Assembly: GCA_046349635.1 (NCBI GenBank)
Contig: JAXMBX010000019.1
Coordinates: forward strand, 18,553-82,552
DNA from: JAXMBX01 sp046349635
Lineage (GTDB): Bacteria; Planctomycetota; Planctomycetia; Planctomycetales; Planctomycetaceae
Direction: 5' to 3'
Length of the DNA stretch: 64,000 nt
Part shown: piece by piece, positions 1-8,080 of the stretch
Layout: every line of letters starts with the position of its first letter
Numbering within the stretch: position 1 is the stretch's first letter
Translations under genes and position numbers: made by a program
The notes under the pieces: model-generated
Seen by the model: the letters and a program-made list of their open reading frames with translations, nothing else
What the model was told of the DNA's origin: nothing
The model's database searches: none

Positions 1-1
1 G

Positions 2-55
2 CGCCTCTCCGGTATGGCCGCTCCTGCGGAGAAGGAAGAGAAAACCGAGAAGTAA
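2..55 (+). CDS. C-terminal tail of a gene that begins before the window
   Basis: An open frame enters from the left edge and ends with TAA at 53-55. The visible tail is RLSGMAAPAEKEEKTEK, a charged Lys/Glu-rich end. Too little remains to name the product. It converges on the metallopeptidase gene, whose stop lies 20 bases further on. Confidence 0.45.
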   Translation, partial: RLSGMAAPAEKEEKTEK

Positions 56-75
56 ACTCGAGTTCGGCTCTGCAC

Positions 76-1518
76 TCAGCGCAACAGCGTGACTTGCATC
101 CGCGAATTTCCTCTGATGCGAATCCCGACCTCCGCGTCGCCGGTCAGTTGTAAGATCTGAAATGTGGTTCCGCGGAGCGGCAGTTCGCGCGTCTCATGGG
201 CGTGATAGTCCAGCAGGCGCGGAGATTGGGGCTCATGTTTGCCGCGATCTGTGGGCAACCGCTCGGGGGTCAGGACCGCTGCGCAGGACCACAGGCGGAA
301 CAAATCCGGGAATGGAATTCCAGTGGCTGTTTCCAGCCTGGCTGGACCTGTTCCGGAGGCCTGGAGCAAGTCCTGCCCCAGCTTTTCGCCGCAGCAGGCC
401 TCGCACCAGGAGAGAAACTGGAAGGTGGCACCGCGGCATCCGGGGTTCCGCCACAGCCCGGCCTGGGCATAGCTGGGGACCACCAGCGGATACTCGGCAG
501 TCTGGGCGTTGAATGCCTCCAGCCTCGTTCCCCAGTTGGAAGAGTCCTGGTTTTTCCAGGTCTCCGCCAGATGCGCGAGCCCTTCACTGAGCCAGTCTTC
601 CTGCGACTGTGAATGCGATCTCTCCACCTGCGCTGCGAAGAAAATGGCGTGCGTCAGTTCGTGTTGTAACAGGCTCCGCAGACCTTCACCCGTCGGAAGA
701 TCGATATTCAAATAGATCAAGTCCGCGTGATTCCCGAGTCGGCTTTCCGGATGAAAATCCTCGCTCCAGGTCAGTCCTCTCAGCGGAACGGCACCCACGT
801 TCTCCTGGGGTGCCATCTCGCTCAACTGTGACGTGAGGAGCAGACTCAGCCGCTGATCTCCGTCGAGATCCATGACTTGTCCCAGACGTTGTTCAAACAT
901 TGGGATCAGTTCCCGGTCGAGCAGTTCCACAATTCGCCGGGCTTCGGCGGAAATCTTCTCTTCATAATCACTGGCATCGAGAAACACCTGCGACCGGTCT
1001 CCTTGGGCGATCAGTTTCCCGGTAATCGAGGCAAGTCTGCAGGTGGACAGAGTACTTCGATCGGAAACTGGAAATCGGAACATCCGGTCGCGAGAAGTTT
1101 TTAGAGCAGCCGGTGATGCTTCCCCGCGTCGAGTGAGAATCGATTTTGCGACCGGCGTGGTACCTATGCCTGGCGGTTGAGGAAGGGCTTCTAACTCAGG
1201 AATCTGAGTCGCTGCACCCTCACGTTGCGCCAACGGCGTGAGATCGACCTTCAAAGTCTGTCGAGCGTCCGCGAGGGATCCGATCACCAGATACCGAGCT
1301 CCCTGAAGCTGCTCCCTGCTGATCGACGCTGTCCCATTTCGAACCGGGACCACCCAACCGTGCTCCGTCCGTCCGACAGAAAGTGGTTTCGACTGCAGCG
1401 ATCCTCCACTTGCGGACAAGAAATTCTCCCCTTGGCTGGAGGAGTGCAGGGCCAGCCACACTCCCCAGGCGCAGAGGCACAAGGCCGGGATTGCCAGCCG
1501 TGGGATGAAGTTCGGCAC
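76..1518 (-). CDS. Secreted zinc metallopeptidase (gluzincin, M30-like)
   Basis: A 480-residue exported protein. Residues 5-24 form a hydrophobic signal segment. HELTH at 286-290 is the HExxH zinc site, and WLSEGLAHLAE at 309-319 supplies the third ligand (E312), the spacing of gluzincins. DLDGDQRLSLLL near 217-228 and the Trp-Leu-Ser-Glu-Gly helix resemble the hyicolysin (M30) type. The first 150 residues have no recognised domain. It probably cleaves proteins in the periplasm or outside the cell; the substrate is unknown. It stands alone, convergent with the partial gene at the left edge. Confidence 0.72.
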   Translation of the reverse strand: MPNFIPRLAIPALCLCAWGVWLALHSSSQGENFLSASGGSLQSKPLSVGRTEHGWVVPVRNGTASISREQLQGARYLVIGSLADARQTLKVDLTPLAQREGAATQIPELEALPQPPGIGTTPVAKSILTRRGEASPAALKTSRDRMFRFPVSDRSTLSTCRLASITGKLIAQGDRSQVFLDASDYEEKISAEARRIVELLDRELIPMFEQRLGQVMDLDGDQRLSLLLTSQLSEMAPQENVGAVPLRGLTWSEDFHPESRLGNHADLIYLNIDLPTGEGLRSLLQHELTHAIFFAAQVERSHSQSQEDWLSEGLAHLAETWKNQDSSNWGTRLEAFNAQTAEYPLVVPSYAQAGLWRNPGCRGATFQFLSWCEACCGEKLGQDLLQASGTGPARLETATGIPFPDLFRLWSCAAVLTPERLPTDRGKHEPQSPRLLDYHAHETRELPLRGTTFQILQLTGDAEVGIRIRGNSRMQVTLLR

Positions 1519-1924
1519 AAGAGCTTACCGCTGAGAGTCTTACATCCATGCACCGAAATGCTTCCAGGCATTCCATTGGCCCTGGTGCAGGGAGTTTTTC
1601 TCAATATCGGAGCGGAAGGCGCCGAATATCTGCTAAAACCAGAAATCTCGACGCAGTTTGCCGAACTCTTCCCAGTGAGGGAGGGATGCCGCCTCGTCTT
1701 CGAACGGCAATCTTCGCTGTAAAATCTGAATCCGGACTGCTTGCAGACCTCAGGTAAACCGGCTAACTTGTTACTGAATTAGCGGTTTGGTCGAGTCCTC
1801 CGGTTCGCGATCAGCGCTTGTCGTTTCCTTTCGAGTCAGCAAAAGACTCCTTACGGTGCCCCTCTTTTCCACAAGGAGTGTCACTCAGAGGAGATCGTTG
1901 ATTTGATACGGGTTGATTCATCAC
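1519..1924. other. Intergenic region between metallopeptidase gene and tRNA-His
   Basis: About 400 bases between divergent units. It must hold the promoters for the metallopeptidase (leftward) and tRNA-His (rightward), but I found no convincing -35/-10 pair. A plus-strand frame runs through to 1722 without gene-like features. Confidence 0.4.
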
Positions 1925-1999
1925 GGTGGGTATAGCTCAGTCGGTTAGAGCGCCAGATTGTGGATCTGGAGGTCACGGGTTCGAGCCCCGTTATCCACC
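1925..1999 (+). tRNA. tRNA-His (GTG anticodon)
   Basis: A full cloverleaf folds by eye. The acceptor 1926-1932 pairs with 1992-1998, the D-arm is GCTC/GAGC, the anticodon stem is CCAGA/TCTGG with loop TTGTGGA (GTG at 1960-1962), and the T-arm contains GGGTTCGAGCCC. The extra G at 1925 faces C1999, the G-1:C73 identity pair specific to tRNA-His. CCA is not encoded (CCTG follows). Confidence 0.95.
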
Positions 2000-2112
2000 C
2001 TGCTTCGTTCTCTGCGGCGACATTCGGGCCTATGCCGATTTCCGTCGTGGCGAATGCGGTCTTATCGATCATTCCTGCGTTGCACCTACACCCACCAGTC
2101 AGGAGGTCTCCT

Positions 2113-2583
2113 ATGAAGAACAGCGCCAAAGTCGTTTTGATGTCTGCCCTGTCCCTGTTTGCCATCACCTTGATCGCTGCCGACGACAAGTTGGCCGGTC
2201 TGAAGTGCCCGGTCTCCGGCGGCAAGATCAATGCCGAAAAGTTCGTCATGCACAACGGCGGGAAAGTCTATTTCTGCTGTGAGAACTGTCCCAAGTCCTT
2301 TGAGAAGGATGTCGCCAAGTTTGCCCCCAAGGCCAACCTGCAACTCGCTCAGTCCGGTCAGTCCAAGCAGACGAAGTGCCCGTTGAGCGGTGGGAAGCTC
2401 AATCCTGAAAAGACCGTGGAAATCGGCGGCGTGAAGGTTCAGTTCTGCTGTGAAAAGTGCCAGGGTAAGGTCGCCGGTATGAAGGGTGACGAACAGATCG
2501 CAGCCGTTTTCGCGGACGACGTTTTCAAGAAGGCCTTCCAGACCGGCGAACGGAAAAAGCTCCGCAAGAAGGGTGACGAATAA
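2113..2583 (+). CDS. Exported protein with two YHS/TRASH-like metal-binding repeats
   Basis: A 156-residue protein. AGGAGG at 2101-2106 sets the ATG at 2113 and excludes an upstream in-frame extension that would run through the tRNA. A signal peptide covers about residues 1-22 (ending LIAADD). Two homologous repeats follow: KCPVSGGK...FCCENC and KCPLSGGK...FCCEKC, each with one Cys near the start and a CCxxC cluster. This is the layout of YHS/TRASH heavy-metal-binding modules. A periplasmic metal-binding role is an inference. The C-terminus is basic (ERKKLRKKGDE). A strong terminator follows, so it is probably monocistronic. Confidence 0.7.
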   Translation: MKNSAKVVLMSALSLFAITLIAADDKLAGLKCPVSGGKINAEKFVMHNGGKVYFCCENCPKSFEKDVAKFAPKANLQLAQSGQSKQTKCPLSGGKLNPEKTVEIGGVKVQFCCEKCQGKVAGMKGDEQIAAVFADDVFKKAFQTGERKKLRKKGDE

Positions 2584-2616
2584 GTCTCCTTCCCCGCTGC
2601 TTCATAGAAATTTCAG

Positions 2617-2647
2617 GGGCACCTTCTGTGGAAGGTGCCCTTTTTTT
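2617..2647 (+). terminator. Rho-independent terminator of the YHS-like gene
   Basis: A perfect 10-bp stem GGGCACCTTC/GAAGGTGCCC with loop TGTG is followed by seven T. Confidence 0.93.
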
Positions 2648-2843
2648 GCGTGAAGTTCCGGAAAATTGGAAGGCTCGACCCATAAATAGAGTTTTATTTT
2701 TTACAGGACATACGCTAAAATTCGACCTCGAAGCCTGAGACTCGAACCCGCTGCCGCCACGGGTCAGGTTTTGATGTGGCGGTGGAGTCCGATGGTGCCT
2801 CCCATACTGCGCCACGATTCACAACCTGAAGGAGTTTGATGTT

Positions 2844-3233
2844 ATGAAGCTCGTGCAAGTGACGATGGCGGCCTGCCTGGCAGCCGTCTGCGTGATTGGG
2901 GCCGTGGGAGTTTCGAAGGCCGCCGACAAGCCTAAGTACACCATTTCCGATGTCATGAAAAAGGCCCTCAAGGGGGGCCCGAAGTCCCTGAACGGCAAGG
3001 TTGCCGCCGGCAAGGCGTCCGATGACGAGAAGAAGCTGCTCGTCGAAATGTACGAATCCATGGCCGCTCAAAAGCCCCCCAAGGGGAGCGATGAATCCTG
3101 GAAGAAGTTCGCCGGTGCGCTCGTGACCGCCGCCAAGGATGCGAAAGAGGATAAGGAAGGGGCCGCCGCTGCCCTGAAGAAGGCTTCCAACTGCACCGCC
3201 TGCCACGATGCCCACAAGGGTGAAGACAAGTAG
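2844..3233 (+). CDS. Small periplasmic c-type cytochrome, class II-like
   Basis: A 129-residue protein with a signal peptide (residues 1-26, ending SKAAD) and a single haem-binding motif CTACH at 117-121, close to the C-terminus. A C-terminal CxxCH after a mostly helical chain is the arrangement of class II cytochromes (c', c-556), so an electron-carrier or gas-binding role is likely but unproven. GAAGGAG lies upstream of the ATG. The body is rich in Lys and Ala. It has its own terminator and lies just after the metal-binding YHS-like gene. Confidence 0.72.
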   Translation: MKLVQVTMAACLAAVCVIGAVGVSKAADKPKYTISDVMKKALKGGPKSLNGKVAAGKASDDEKKLLVEMYESMAAQKPPKGSDESWKKFAGALVTAAKDAKEDKEGAAAALKKASNCTACHDAHKGEDK

Positions 3234-3272
3234 GTCTTTTTCCGGTGATCCGGAAACCGAAATGAATTTTCG

Positions 3273-3307
3273 CCCGGACCGATTTCACAATCGGCCCGGG
3301 TTTTTTT
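3273..3307 (+). terminator. Rho-independent terminator of the cytochrome gene
   Basis: The stem CCCGG-A-CCGATT / AATCGG-C-CCGGG has one mismatch and a TCAC loop, and is followed by seven T. Confidence 0.9.
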
Positions 3308-3327
3308 ATTTGGCCGGTCAAACAGGT

Positions 3328-3364
3328 AAAAAAAAGAACCCCGGAATACTACCGGGGTTCTTTT
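3328..3364. terminator. Bidirectional terminator between convergent units
   Basis: A perfect 9-bp stem GAACCCCGG/CCGGGGTTC has eight A on its left and four T on its right, so it can stop transcription from both sides. On the minus strand it ends the tRNA-Met/small-protein unit; on the plus strand it backs up the cytochrome terminator. Confidence 0.88.
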
Positions 3365-3404
3365 CAATTTGTCTGTCATCAATGTGTGAGCACGTGTGCG
3401 TCAA

Positions 3405-3575
3405 CTATTCCGCGTGACGGGCCAGTTCAGCCGCCTGATTGCGGAAGAATTCCGCACGGTTGCGCATCCGGGCAACCGTCTTGGCCCCGCCGGAGCGGCT
3501 CGCAAGGGAATCATACTTCTTCGCCAATTCGAGCTTTACGGCGACCTTTTTCGCGATGTTTTCTTTACGACCCAT
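3405..3575 (-). CDS. Small basic protein, 56 residues, unrecognised
   Basis: A short frame from ATG (3573-3575) to TAG (3405-3407). The protein starts MGRKENIAKKVAVKLELAKK and contains AKTVARMRNRAEFF. It is strongly basic and predicted helical, with no signal peptide or cysteines, which suggests a nucleic-acid or ribosome-binding protein; that is inference. It lies 80 bases downstream of tRNA-Met on the same strand and ends 40 bases before the bidirectional terminator, so the two are probably one transcript. I do not recognise the family. Confidence 0.6.
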   Translation of the reverse strand: MGRKENIAKKVAVKLELAKKYDSLASRSGGAKTVARMRNRAEFFRNQAAELARHAE

Positions 3576-3655
3576 GAGTTCTCAATCCTGTGTCTGGGGC
3601 CGGATGCTGACAACCGGCAGTTAACGTCTTGCAGTCCAACTTAAACACGTGAAAG

Positions 3656-3729
3656 TAGCGGGGAGAGGACTTGAACCTCCGACCTGCGGGCTATGAATCC
3701 GCTGCTCTAACCAGCTGAGCTACCCCGCC
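3656..3729 (-). tRNA. tRNA-Met (CAT anticodon)
   Basis: On the minus strand the acceptor GGCGGGG pairs with CCCCGCT (one G-U at the end), D-arm GCTC/GAGC, anticodon loop TTCATAG (anticodon at 3693-3695), T-loop TTCAAGT. The T-stem and D-loop are normal. A CAT anticodon could also be the tRNA-Ile that is modified to read AUA; elongator Met is more likely. A31 facing C39 is a mismatch at the top of the anticodon stem. Confidence 0.9.
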
Positions 3730-3799
3730 ATCCTTTTCCAACTTCGACCGTCTCAAGGCCGGACTTCAATTTCCGGCCCACGGTCTGGGAAAGATCCTG

Positions 3800-3827
3800 A
3801 TTATACCGTCCCGGTTCGCGTTGAAAA
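3800..3827 (-). promoter_or_regulatory. Probable promoter of the tRNA-Met/small-protein unit
   Basis: On the minus strand TTTTCA (3822-3827), a 16-base spacer, and a perfect TATAAT (3800-3805). It lies 71 bases before the tRNA 5' end. Confidence 0.6.
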
Positions 3828-3877
3828 GGGTTTTAGGGGTTGGATTTGGGACAAATTTGGCCGCGAAATCGCAGGAT

Positions 3878-4789
3878 TTATGCGGCAGTTTCCTGCTCTA
3901 GCTGCAAATATAAGGCGATCAGTTCCTCCGCAATCCGCTCATTCCACCGGTCCCACTGAAAACCGGTCACGCGCACCGCATCCTCCCGAAAGATTCCCTT
4001 GCGGACAAGCAGGCGTTTGAAAAACGCAATGGAGGTCAGAATCTCCTGGTTAGTGAACGCCAAAATCGGCTGCAGACGCCGAAACAGTTCCGTGGCACTT
4101 CCGCGGTTTCCGGCCTGATACCGTCGGTAGATTTTTTTATAGATCCGGATCATCGCACTCTCCGGGATCATGGCGTCCACACCCCGGTCCAGGGCCTCAA
4201 TCAGTTGCGGGACCGCCCATCCTCCGGAGATATGACACCTCGGGCCGAACGCTTGCCGGACCAAAGAATATTTCGGTCCTGCCGGAACTGTCTCAATCTT
4301 CCAGCCCGCCAACTGCGGCAGCGCGTCACTCAGTTTTCGCATGTCGTCGAGTGTCAGGCCGGGGCCATTGAACTGCAAATCCTGGATTACAAGTGGCAGT
4401 GAAATCCCCTCCGTCGCAGCCTTAAAGAAGGGAAGAATGTCGTCCGGAGATCGATACAACGGATCGGGAACCGCGATCAGCCAGGCGGAGGCCCCCATCT
4501 CTTCCGCTTGTAGTCCCAAGTCGCGTGATATTTGTGGGGCCGGTGAGGAGGCTCCCGCGATGACGGGCACACGACTGCGAGTCGTCTCCAGGACACACGC
4601 CAGGATCTGTTGACGTTCTTCCCCTGTTAAAGTCCCGACCTCGCTCGCGACCGCCGGGACGAGAAAGCCATCAACGTCCGCATCCAACGCATCCGCGATC
4701 AACCGTCGCAGGCTTTCCAGATCCAACGTGAGATTGGAAAGAAACGGGGTCTGGACGACGGAGATAATTCCGCGCGGCAACCGTGTCAT
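3878..4789 (-). CDS. Dihydrodipicolinate synthase/N-acetylneuraminate lyase family aldolase
   Basis: A 303-residue (beta/alpha)8-barrel protein of the DapA superfamily, class I aldolases that act through a Schiff-base lysine. The start MTRLPRGIISVVQTPF is the family's first strand, and GTLTGEERQQIL matches the GTTGE-x-TLT-x-EE region. WKIETVP carries the probable Schiff-base lysine. The usual PxxxYN tyrosine motif is replaced by LVIQDLQFN, so the substrate probably is not that of lysine-pathway DapA. No lysine-pathway genes are nearby. The downstream frameshifted DUF11 gene runs in from the right on the same strand. Confidence 0.75.
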   Translation of the reverse strand: MTRLPRGIISVVQTPFLSNLTLDLESLRRLIADALDADVDGFLVPAVASEVGTLTGEERQQILACVLETTRSRVPVIAGASSPAPQISRDLGLQAEEMGASAWLIAVPDPLYRSPDDILPFFKAATEGISLPLVIQDLQFNGPGLTLDDMRKLSDALPQLAGWKIETVPAGPKYSLVRQAFGPRCHISGGWAVPQLIEALDRGVDAMIPESAMIRIYKKIYRRYQAGNRGSATELFRRLQPILAFTNQEILTSIAFFKRLLVRKGIFREDAVRVTGFQWDRWNERIAEELIALYLQLEQETAA

Positions 4790-4818
4790 CGCTTATCTCG
4801 AATTGCGAATCACGTGGC

Positions 4819-5523
4819 TTACCACTCGTAGACAGCCTCTCTGATCTCTTCCGCATAGTGATACGCGGGAGGTGACGTCCATCCTGTCACAGGGGGCGCC
4901 GAGGTTGCTGCCGTCGGAGGGCAGGAATGCGTCACCGTCCAGGAGCCACGCCCGATCACGTCCGCGCCGGAGATGACCTGAATACGGCTGGACTGGGCCG
5001 TCATGACCTGTGGATTCACGGTCACTGAGAGGGAAGTCGTTCCCCCGACCGGCAGATTGGTCAGTTTCCACGAGACGCTATGCGACACGGCGTTGTAGAC
5101 CCCTCCCTGGGAGGCGGATTTGAATTTAGTTCCCGGAGGAAGCGTTTCCTCGATGCGGAGATTGTTCAGATCGCTGTTGAACTGGTTCTTCAAGGTCATC
5201 GAATAGACGGCCAGCGGCCCCTGGCTCGGTTCGAGGGGAAGCCAGTTTCCGGTACGGGTAATGACGACCTTTGGTTGTGCGGGAGCAGCAGGAGGGAGAA
5301 CCGCCGGCGGATTTTCACGAATGGGAGTCACGTCGTTCACCGGCTGCGGTTCAGGCTGGCGGTTTTCGACCGGCTCAGGTGCAATGCGTCCGGAAGGCCG
5401 CGCCGGAAAATTCTTCAGATCGATCTTTCTCTGGGGAGGCGGGGTGGGCGCGGGTTCTTCAGCCGGCTTGTCTTCCTTCTCCTCGGGGTTTGCTGGAGGG
5501 GTCTTGATCGTAATCGGATCCAC
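4819..5523 (-). CDS. C-terminal part of a frameshifted DUF11-domain protein
   Basis: This frame encodes the exported half of the protein that begins at 6592. A Pro/Glu-rich linker (PANPEEKEDKPAEEPAPTPP) leads into a DUF11-like beta-sandwich (about residues 95-185) with the typical run YSMTLKNQFNSDLNNLRI, LPPGTKFKSASQGG and SWKLTNLPVGGT. A short tail ends AVYEW. DUF11 domains occur in repeated surface or cell-wall proteins. The in-frame sequence continues upstream of 5523 to about 5575 and then meets the frameshift island, so the apparent start (a GTG) is probably not real. Confidence 0.6.
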   Translation of the reverse strand: MDPITIKTPPANPEEKEDKPAEEPAPTPPPQRKIDLKNFPARPSGRIAPEPVENRQPEPQPVNDVTPIRENPPAVLPPAAPAQPKVVITRTGNWLPLEPSQGPLAVYSMTLKNQFNSDLNNLRIEETLPPGTKFKSASQGGVYNAVSHSVSWKLTNLPVGGTTSLSVTVNPQVMTAQSSRIQVISGADVIGRGSWTVTHSCPPTAATSAPPVTGWTSPPAYHYAEEIREAVYEW

Positions 5524-5812
5524 CGTCTCGCTTTGACCTCCTTCCTTTTTCTTCGGCTCCTCTTCGGGATTGACAGTTCCGGTCGGCCTTGGACTTCACG
5601 GGCGGAGGTGCAAAAACTTTCCTGATGGGAGCCAAGCGCGATCCGGTGTTTCTTCCGGAGGCTCAAATTTGTTCTCTCTTCCTTTTCCGGGAAGGCCGGC
5701 GGATCTGCCTTCTTCTCGCGAGGCTTCCATTCCAACTCTTCTTGCAAAGCGGCAGGAGGCATCTGCTCCAGAAATTTCGGACTGAACGTCCTCTTCCTTT
5801 TTGGGAGGATTC
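5524..5812 (-). other. Frameshift island inside the DUF11 gene
   Basis: Reading the minus strand, sensible acidic/Pro-rich peptide appears successively in different frames: ...EPKVSKT, then LENPPKKEEDVQSEISGADA, then PAALQEELEWKPREKKADPP, then ENKFEPPEETPDRAWLP, then IRKVFAPPPVKSKADR, then TGTVNPEEEPKKKEGG. That needs at least five single-frame changes in about 250 bases. Composition matches the flanking linker throughout, so one original gene is certain enough; whether the indels are biological or sequencing errors is not. Confidence 0.6.
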
Positions 5813-6592
5813 TCAAGTTTTGCTCACCTTGGGCTCGTCGATCTTGAGGGCGTTCAGCCGCGGTTTCCTGGGTTCGACGACCGGCTCGTCATCGAAGTTG
5901 TAACTTGCGGCGGGAGGTTCTGCGGACGGTTTCTCTTCTTCCTCCATGGGAGGATCGGCTCGCTTCTTGCCATCATCCAGCAATGCCAGCGCATCTTCTT
6001 CGGAAGTCTTTGTCATTGCGACAGTCGGCGGGGAAAACTCCGGTGCGCGGGAATCGGTCTGCAGGATCTCCGGTTCAGTTTCCTCCGCGATCGCGGCCGT
6101 CATTTCTCCGGTGAGCGGCTCGATGGACTTATTGTGTTTGAATTGCCAGAACAACAGCAGCGTCAGCAACAGGCTGATCACCCCCGTCATGGTCGAGAAC
6201 CGCCACAGCCCACGCTGTGTCGGTCTCCAGTTCGACATTGTCTGCAGCCCTTCCTGCAGATCCCACTCCCAGAATTGCAGCACCTGCTTGCAATTGCGCC
6301 AATACCAGCGCGACAGAATGGACCAGCGGCGGAGCGTTCTCAGCTCCGGAAAATCCTGGTACGGACGACGGGACGGAGAGGACTCCGATTCTTCCGATTC
6401 AGGGGCTACATCGAGGTCGTTGTCGACATCATTCGCAAAGAAAACATCCTGTTCTTCGTCCGGTTCCTGGGGAGGCCGCTTGGCGAATTTCGAGGGCTGA
6501 TTTTCTTCATGGTGAGGTCGGAAATTCTGTGGATCCTTTTTGGGACGACGTTCAAACGAGGGACGTTCCGTGGGATCGTTTGGCTCCGCCAT
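5813..6592 (-). CDS. N-terminal part of a frameshifted membrane-anchored DUF11 protein
   Basis: Start chosen at MAEPNDPTERPSFERR (6592); a longer frame exists but its first 41 residues are unlike the rest. The N-terminal 140 residues are charged and probably cytoplasmic. One membrane helix follows (TGVISLLLTLLLFWQF), and then an acidic, Pro-rich exported linker. The frame ends at a TGA (5813-5815), where the frameshift island begins. Rejoined, the gene would span 6592 to 4819, about 590 residues: cytoplasmic segment, membrane anchor, extended linker, DUF11 domain. Confidence 0.6.
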   Translation of the reverse strand: MAEPNDPTERPSFERRPKKDPQNFRPHHEENQPSKFAKRPPQEPDEEQDVFFANDVDNDLDVAPESEESESSPSRRPYQDFPELRTLRRWSILSRWYWRNCKQVLQFWEWDLQEGLQTMSNWRPTQRGLWRFSTMTGVISLLLTLLLFWQFKHNKSIEPLTGEMTAAIAEETEPEILQTDSRAPEFSPPTVAMTKTSEEDALALLDDGKKRADPPMEEEEKPSAEPPAASYNFDDEPVVEPRKPRLNALKIDEPKVSKT

Positions 6593-7176
6593 GGTCGATG
6601 CATCCTGCACAAGGGGTGACGAGATCCACATCCGGACCTTGGGAGCGTCGGGACGGACAGCCCCTGATTGATCCCCCAGACCCGGATTTACGGCAATTTC
6701 TGCCGAATTGGGCACATTCGAGGGACGGAATATCAGAATTCAAAAAAGGGGGGAAGGGGAAAACCGCAGAAACTGCCGGTTCGAAAAGTAAAGGAACCAA
6801 CGCGATTGGCGGGCCCAAAGAATGCAAACAGCCGGGAGAATGTTTGCGGTGGGGCAGGGACCACAAATATCCAGCATCCGGCTGCTTACATTGATAATCC
6901 TATCGACTCACAATCTCAATTTCAAGAAGCCAGAGGGCAAAAAGAGGACAGATTTTCTCGTATTTGACCGTGTCGTTATCGTTAGACAAATTGTGCCAGC
7001 ACCCTTCGCGGAAGACGAAAATCTTGGATGTTTGCGAAAATTAACAATTCTTGGTCGCGGCCCTCGAATTAAAGCCAAGACTAAGCAAGAGTTGTGTGAT
7101 GAAAAAGCAGATCTCTGTGGTCGTTGACCAACCATTCGTTAAGAAATCGAGTGGCAGTCTTCGAGAGGTTCGGAAA
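6593..7176. other. Intergenic region with no recognised gene
   Basis: About 580 bases upstream of the DUF11 gene and downstream of the membrane-protein gene at 7177. Short frames on both strands show no gene-like composition or ribosome site. It is more A+T-rich than the flanking genes, as expected of a promoter region. I see no tRNA, hairpin terminator or repeat in it. Confidence 0.4.
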
Positions 7177-7971
7177 TCAAACCGGAAACCGCGCTTCCTG
7201 CGACAGCAGACTTCCAGATAACTCTCCGATGAACGTCACAATCACCCCGACGAACAGTACCCCCGTGGCCGCCTGGGTATTCCGGTAGCGCAAAATCTGA
7301 TGGGTCATGATGCTGAGGATCAACGGAGCAATGATTCCTGCGGACCAGCGCAGCAGTAACCAGACAAAATACGAGGGGCCTTGCAGGCTCCCCCAGGCGA
7401 TCACCAGGACCGTCCCCGACACGATTCCGCGCAGTAAGGCCCCCGCTCCCAAATACAGGTTAATCCGGGACAACGGGGCGATCGACATCGTGGGGGTCGT
7501 CAGATAGGAGTGCCCCAGCAGCATGCCGGTCAATGCCGCGCCCAGAAGCAACGTGCTGCTCAATTCGCTGCACAGCAGAAATACCAGTCCGACCTTGGGC
7601 TGTGGAGAGATCAGAAGTGTGGAAGTTCCCAGGGTCAACAAAGAGGTGCCCAGCAGGACGAACATCAGTTTGGTCGCGGCCGGACGGCGCTCGAGCGTCC
7701 AGAGCATTGATCCGACAAACGCTTCGAGTCCCAGCAGAATCCCCAGGAACCAGCGGGCAGTGAGCAGGTTCGTGGGGCTGAACGTTCCTGCGCCTAAGCC
7801 TTGTGGCACACGCGGGACATAGGCATCGTTTGCCAGGCAGACCAGCACACTCAGGCCCAGGACAATCAGCATCTGCACCCGAAAGAATCCTGAGGCGATG
7901 GTCTTGCGCGGGATTCCTGCCAGCATCAGCCCGATGCCGCAAATCAAGCGCAACGCAAAGTGGGAAAGCAT
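7177..7971 (-). CDS. Polytopic membrane protein, unrecognised
   Basis: A 264-residue protein starting at MLSHFALRL (an in-frame ATG 12 codons upstream is less likely because the hydrophobic protein begins here). About eight hydrophobic segments are spread over the whole length, for example VLGLSVLVCLA, WFLGILLGLEAFVGSMLW, LMFVLLGTSLLTLG and ATGVLFVGVIVTFIGELSG. No catalytic motif or known carrier signature is visible. It lies 109 bases downstream of folE on the same strand and could be the last gene of that unit. Confidence 0.6.
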   Translation of the reverse strand: MLSHFALRLICGIGLMLAGIPRKTIASGFFRVQMLIVLGLSVLVCLANDAYVPRVPQGLGAGTFSPTNLLTARWFLGILLGLEAFVGSMLWTLERRPAATKLMFVLLGTSLLTLGTSTLLISPQPKVGLVFLLCSELSSTLLLGAALTGMLLGHSYLTTPTMSIAPLSRINLYLGAGALLRGIVSGTVLVIAWGSLQGPSYFVWLLLRWSAGIIAPLILSIMTHQILRYRNTQAATGVLFVGVIVTFIGELSGSLLSQEARFPV

Positions 7972-8080
7972 GAGAAAGTCGTCGCCCCTGGGTCGAATAG
8001 CCTGCAATCAGTCAGAATTGAGTCACGATAAGGGAACGGCAGGGCATTCTCAAGCGCGCCCCACGTCCCGGATTCGCGGT

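Noticed and set aside
1225..1722. A 165-codon plus-strand frame overlapping the metallopeptidase.
   Set aside because: It overlaps the signal-peptide end of a well-supported gene and has no ribosome site or recognisable pattern.
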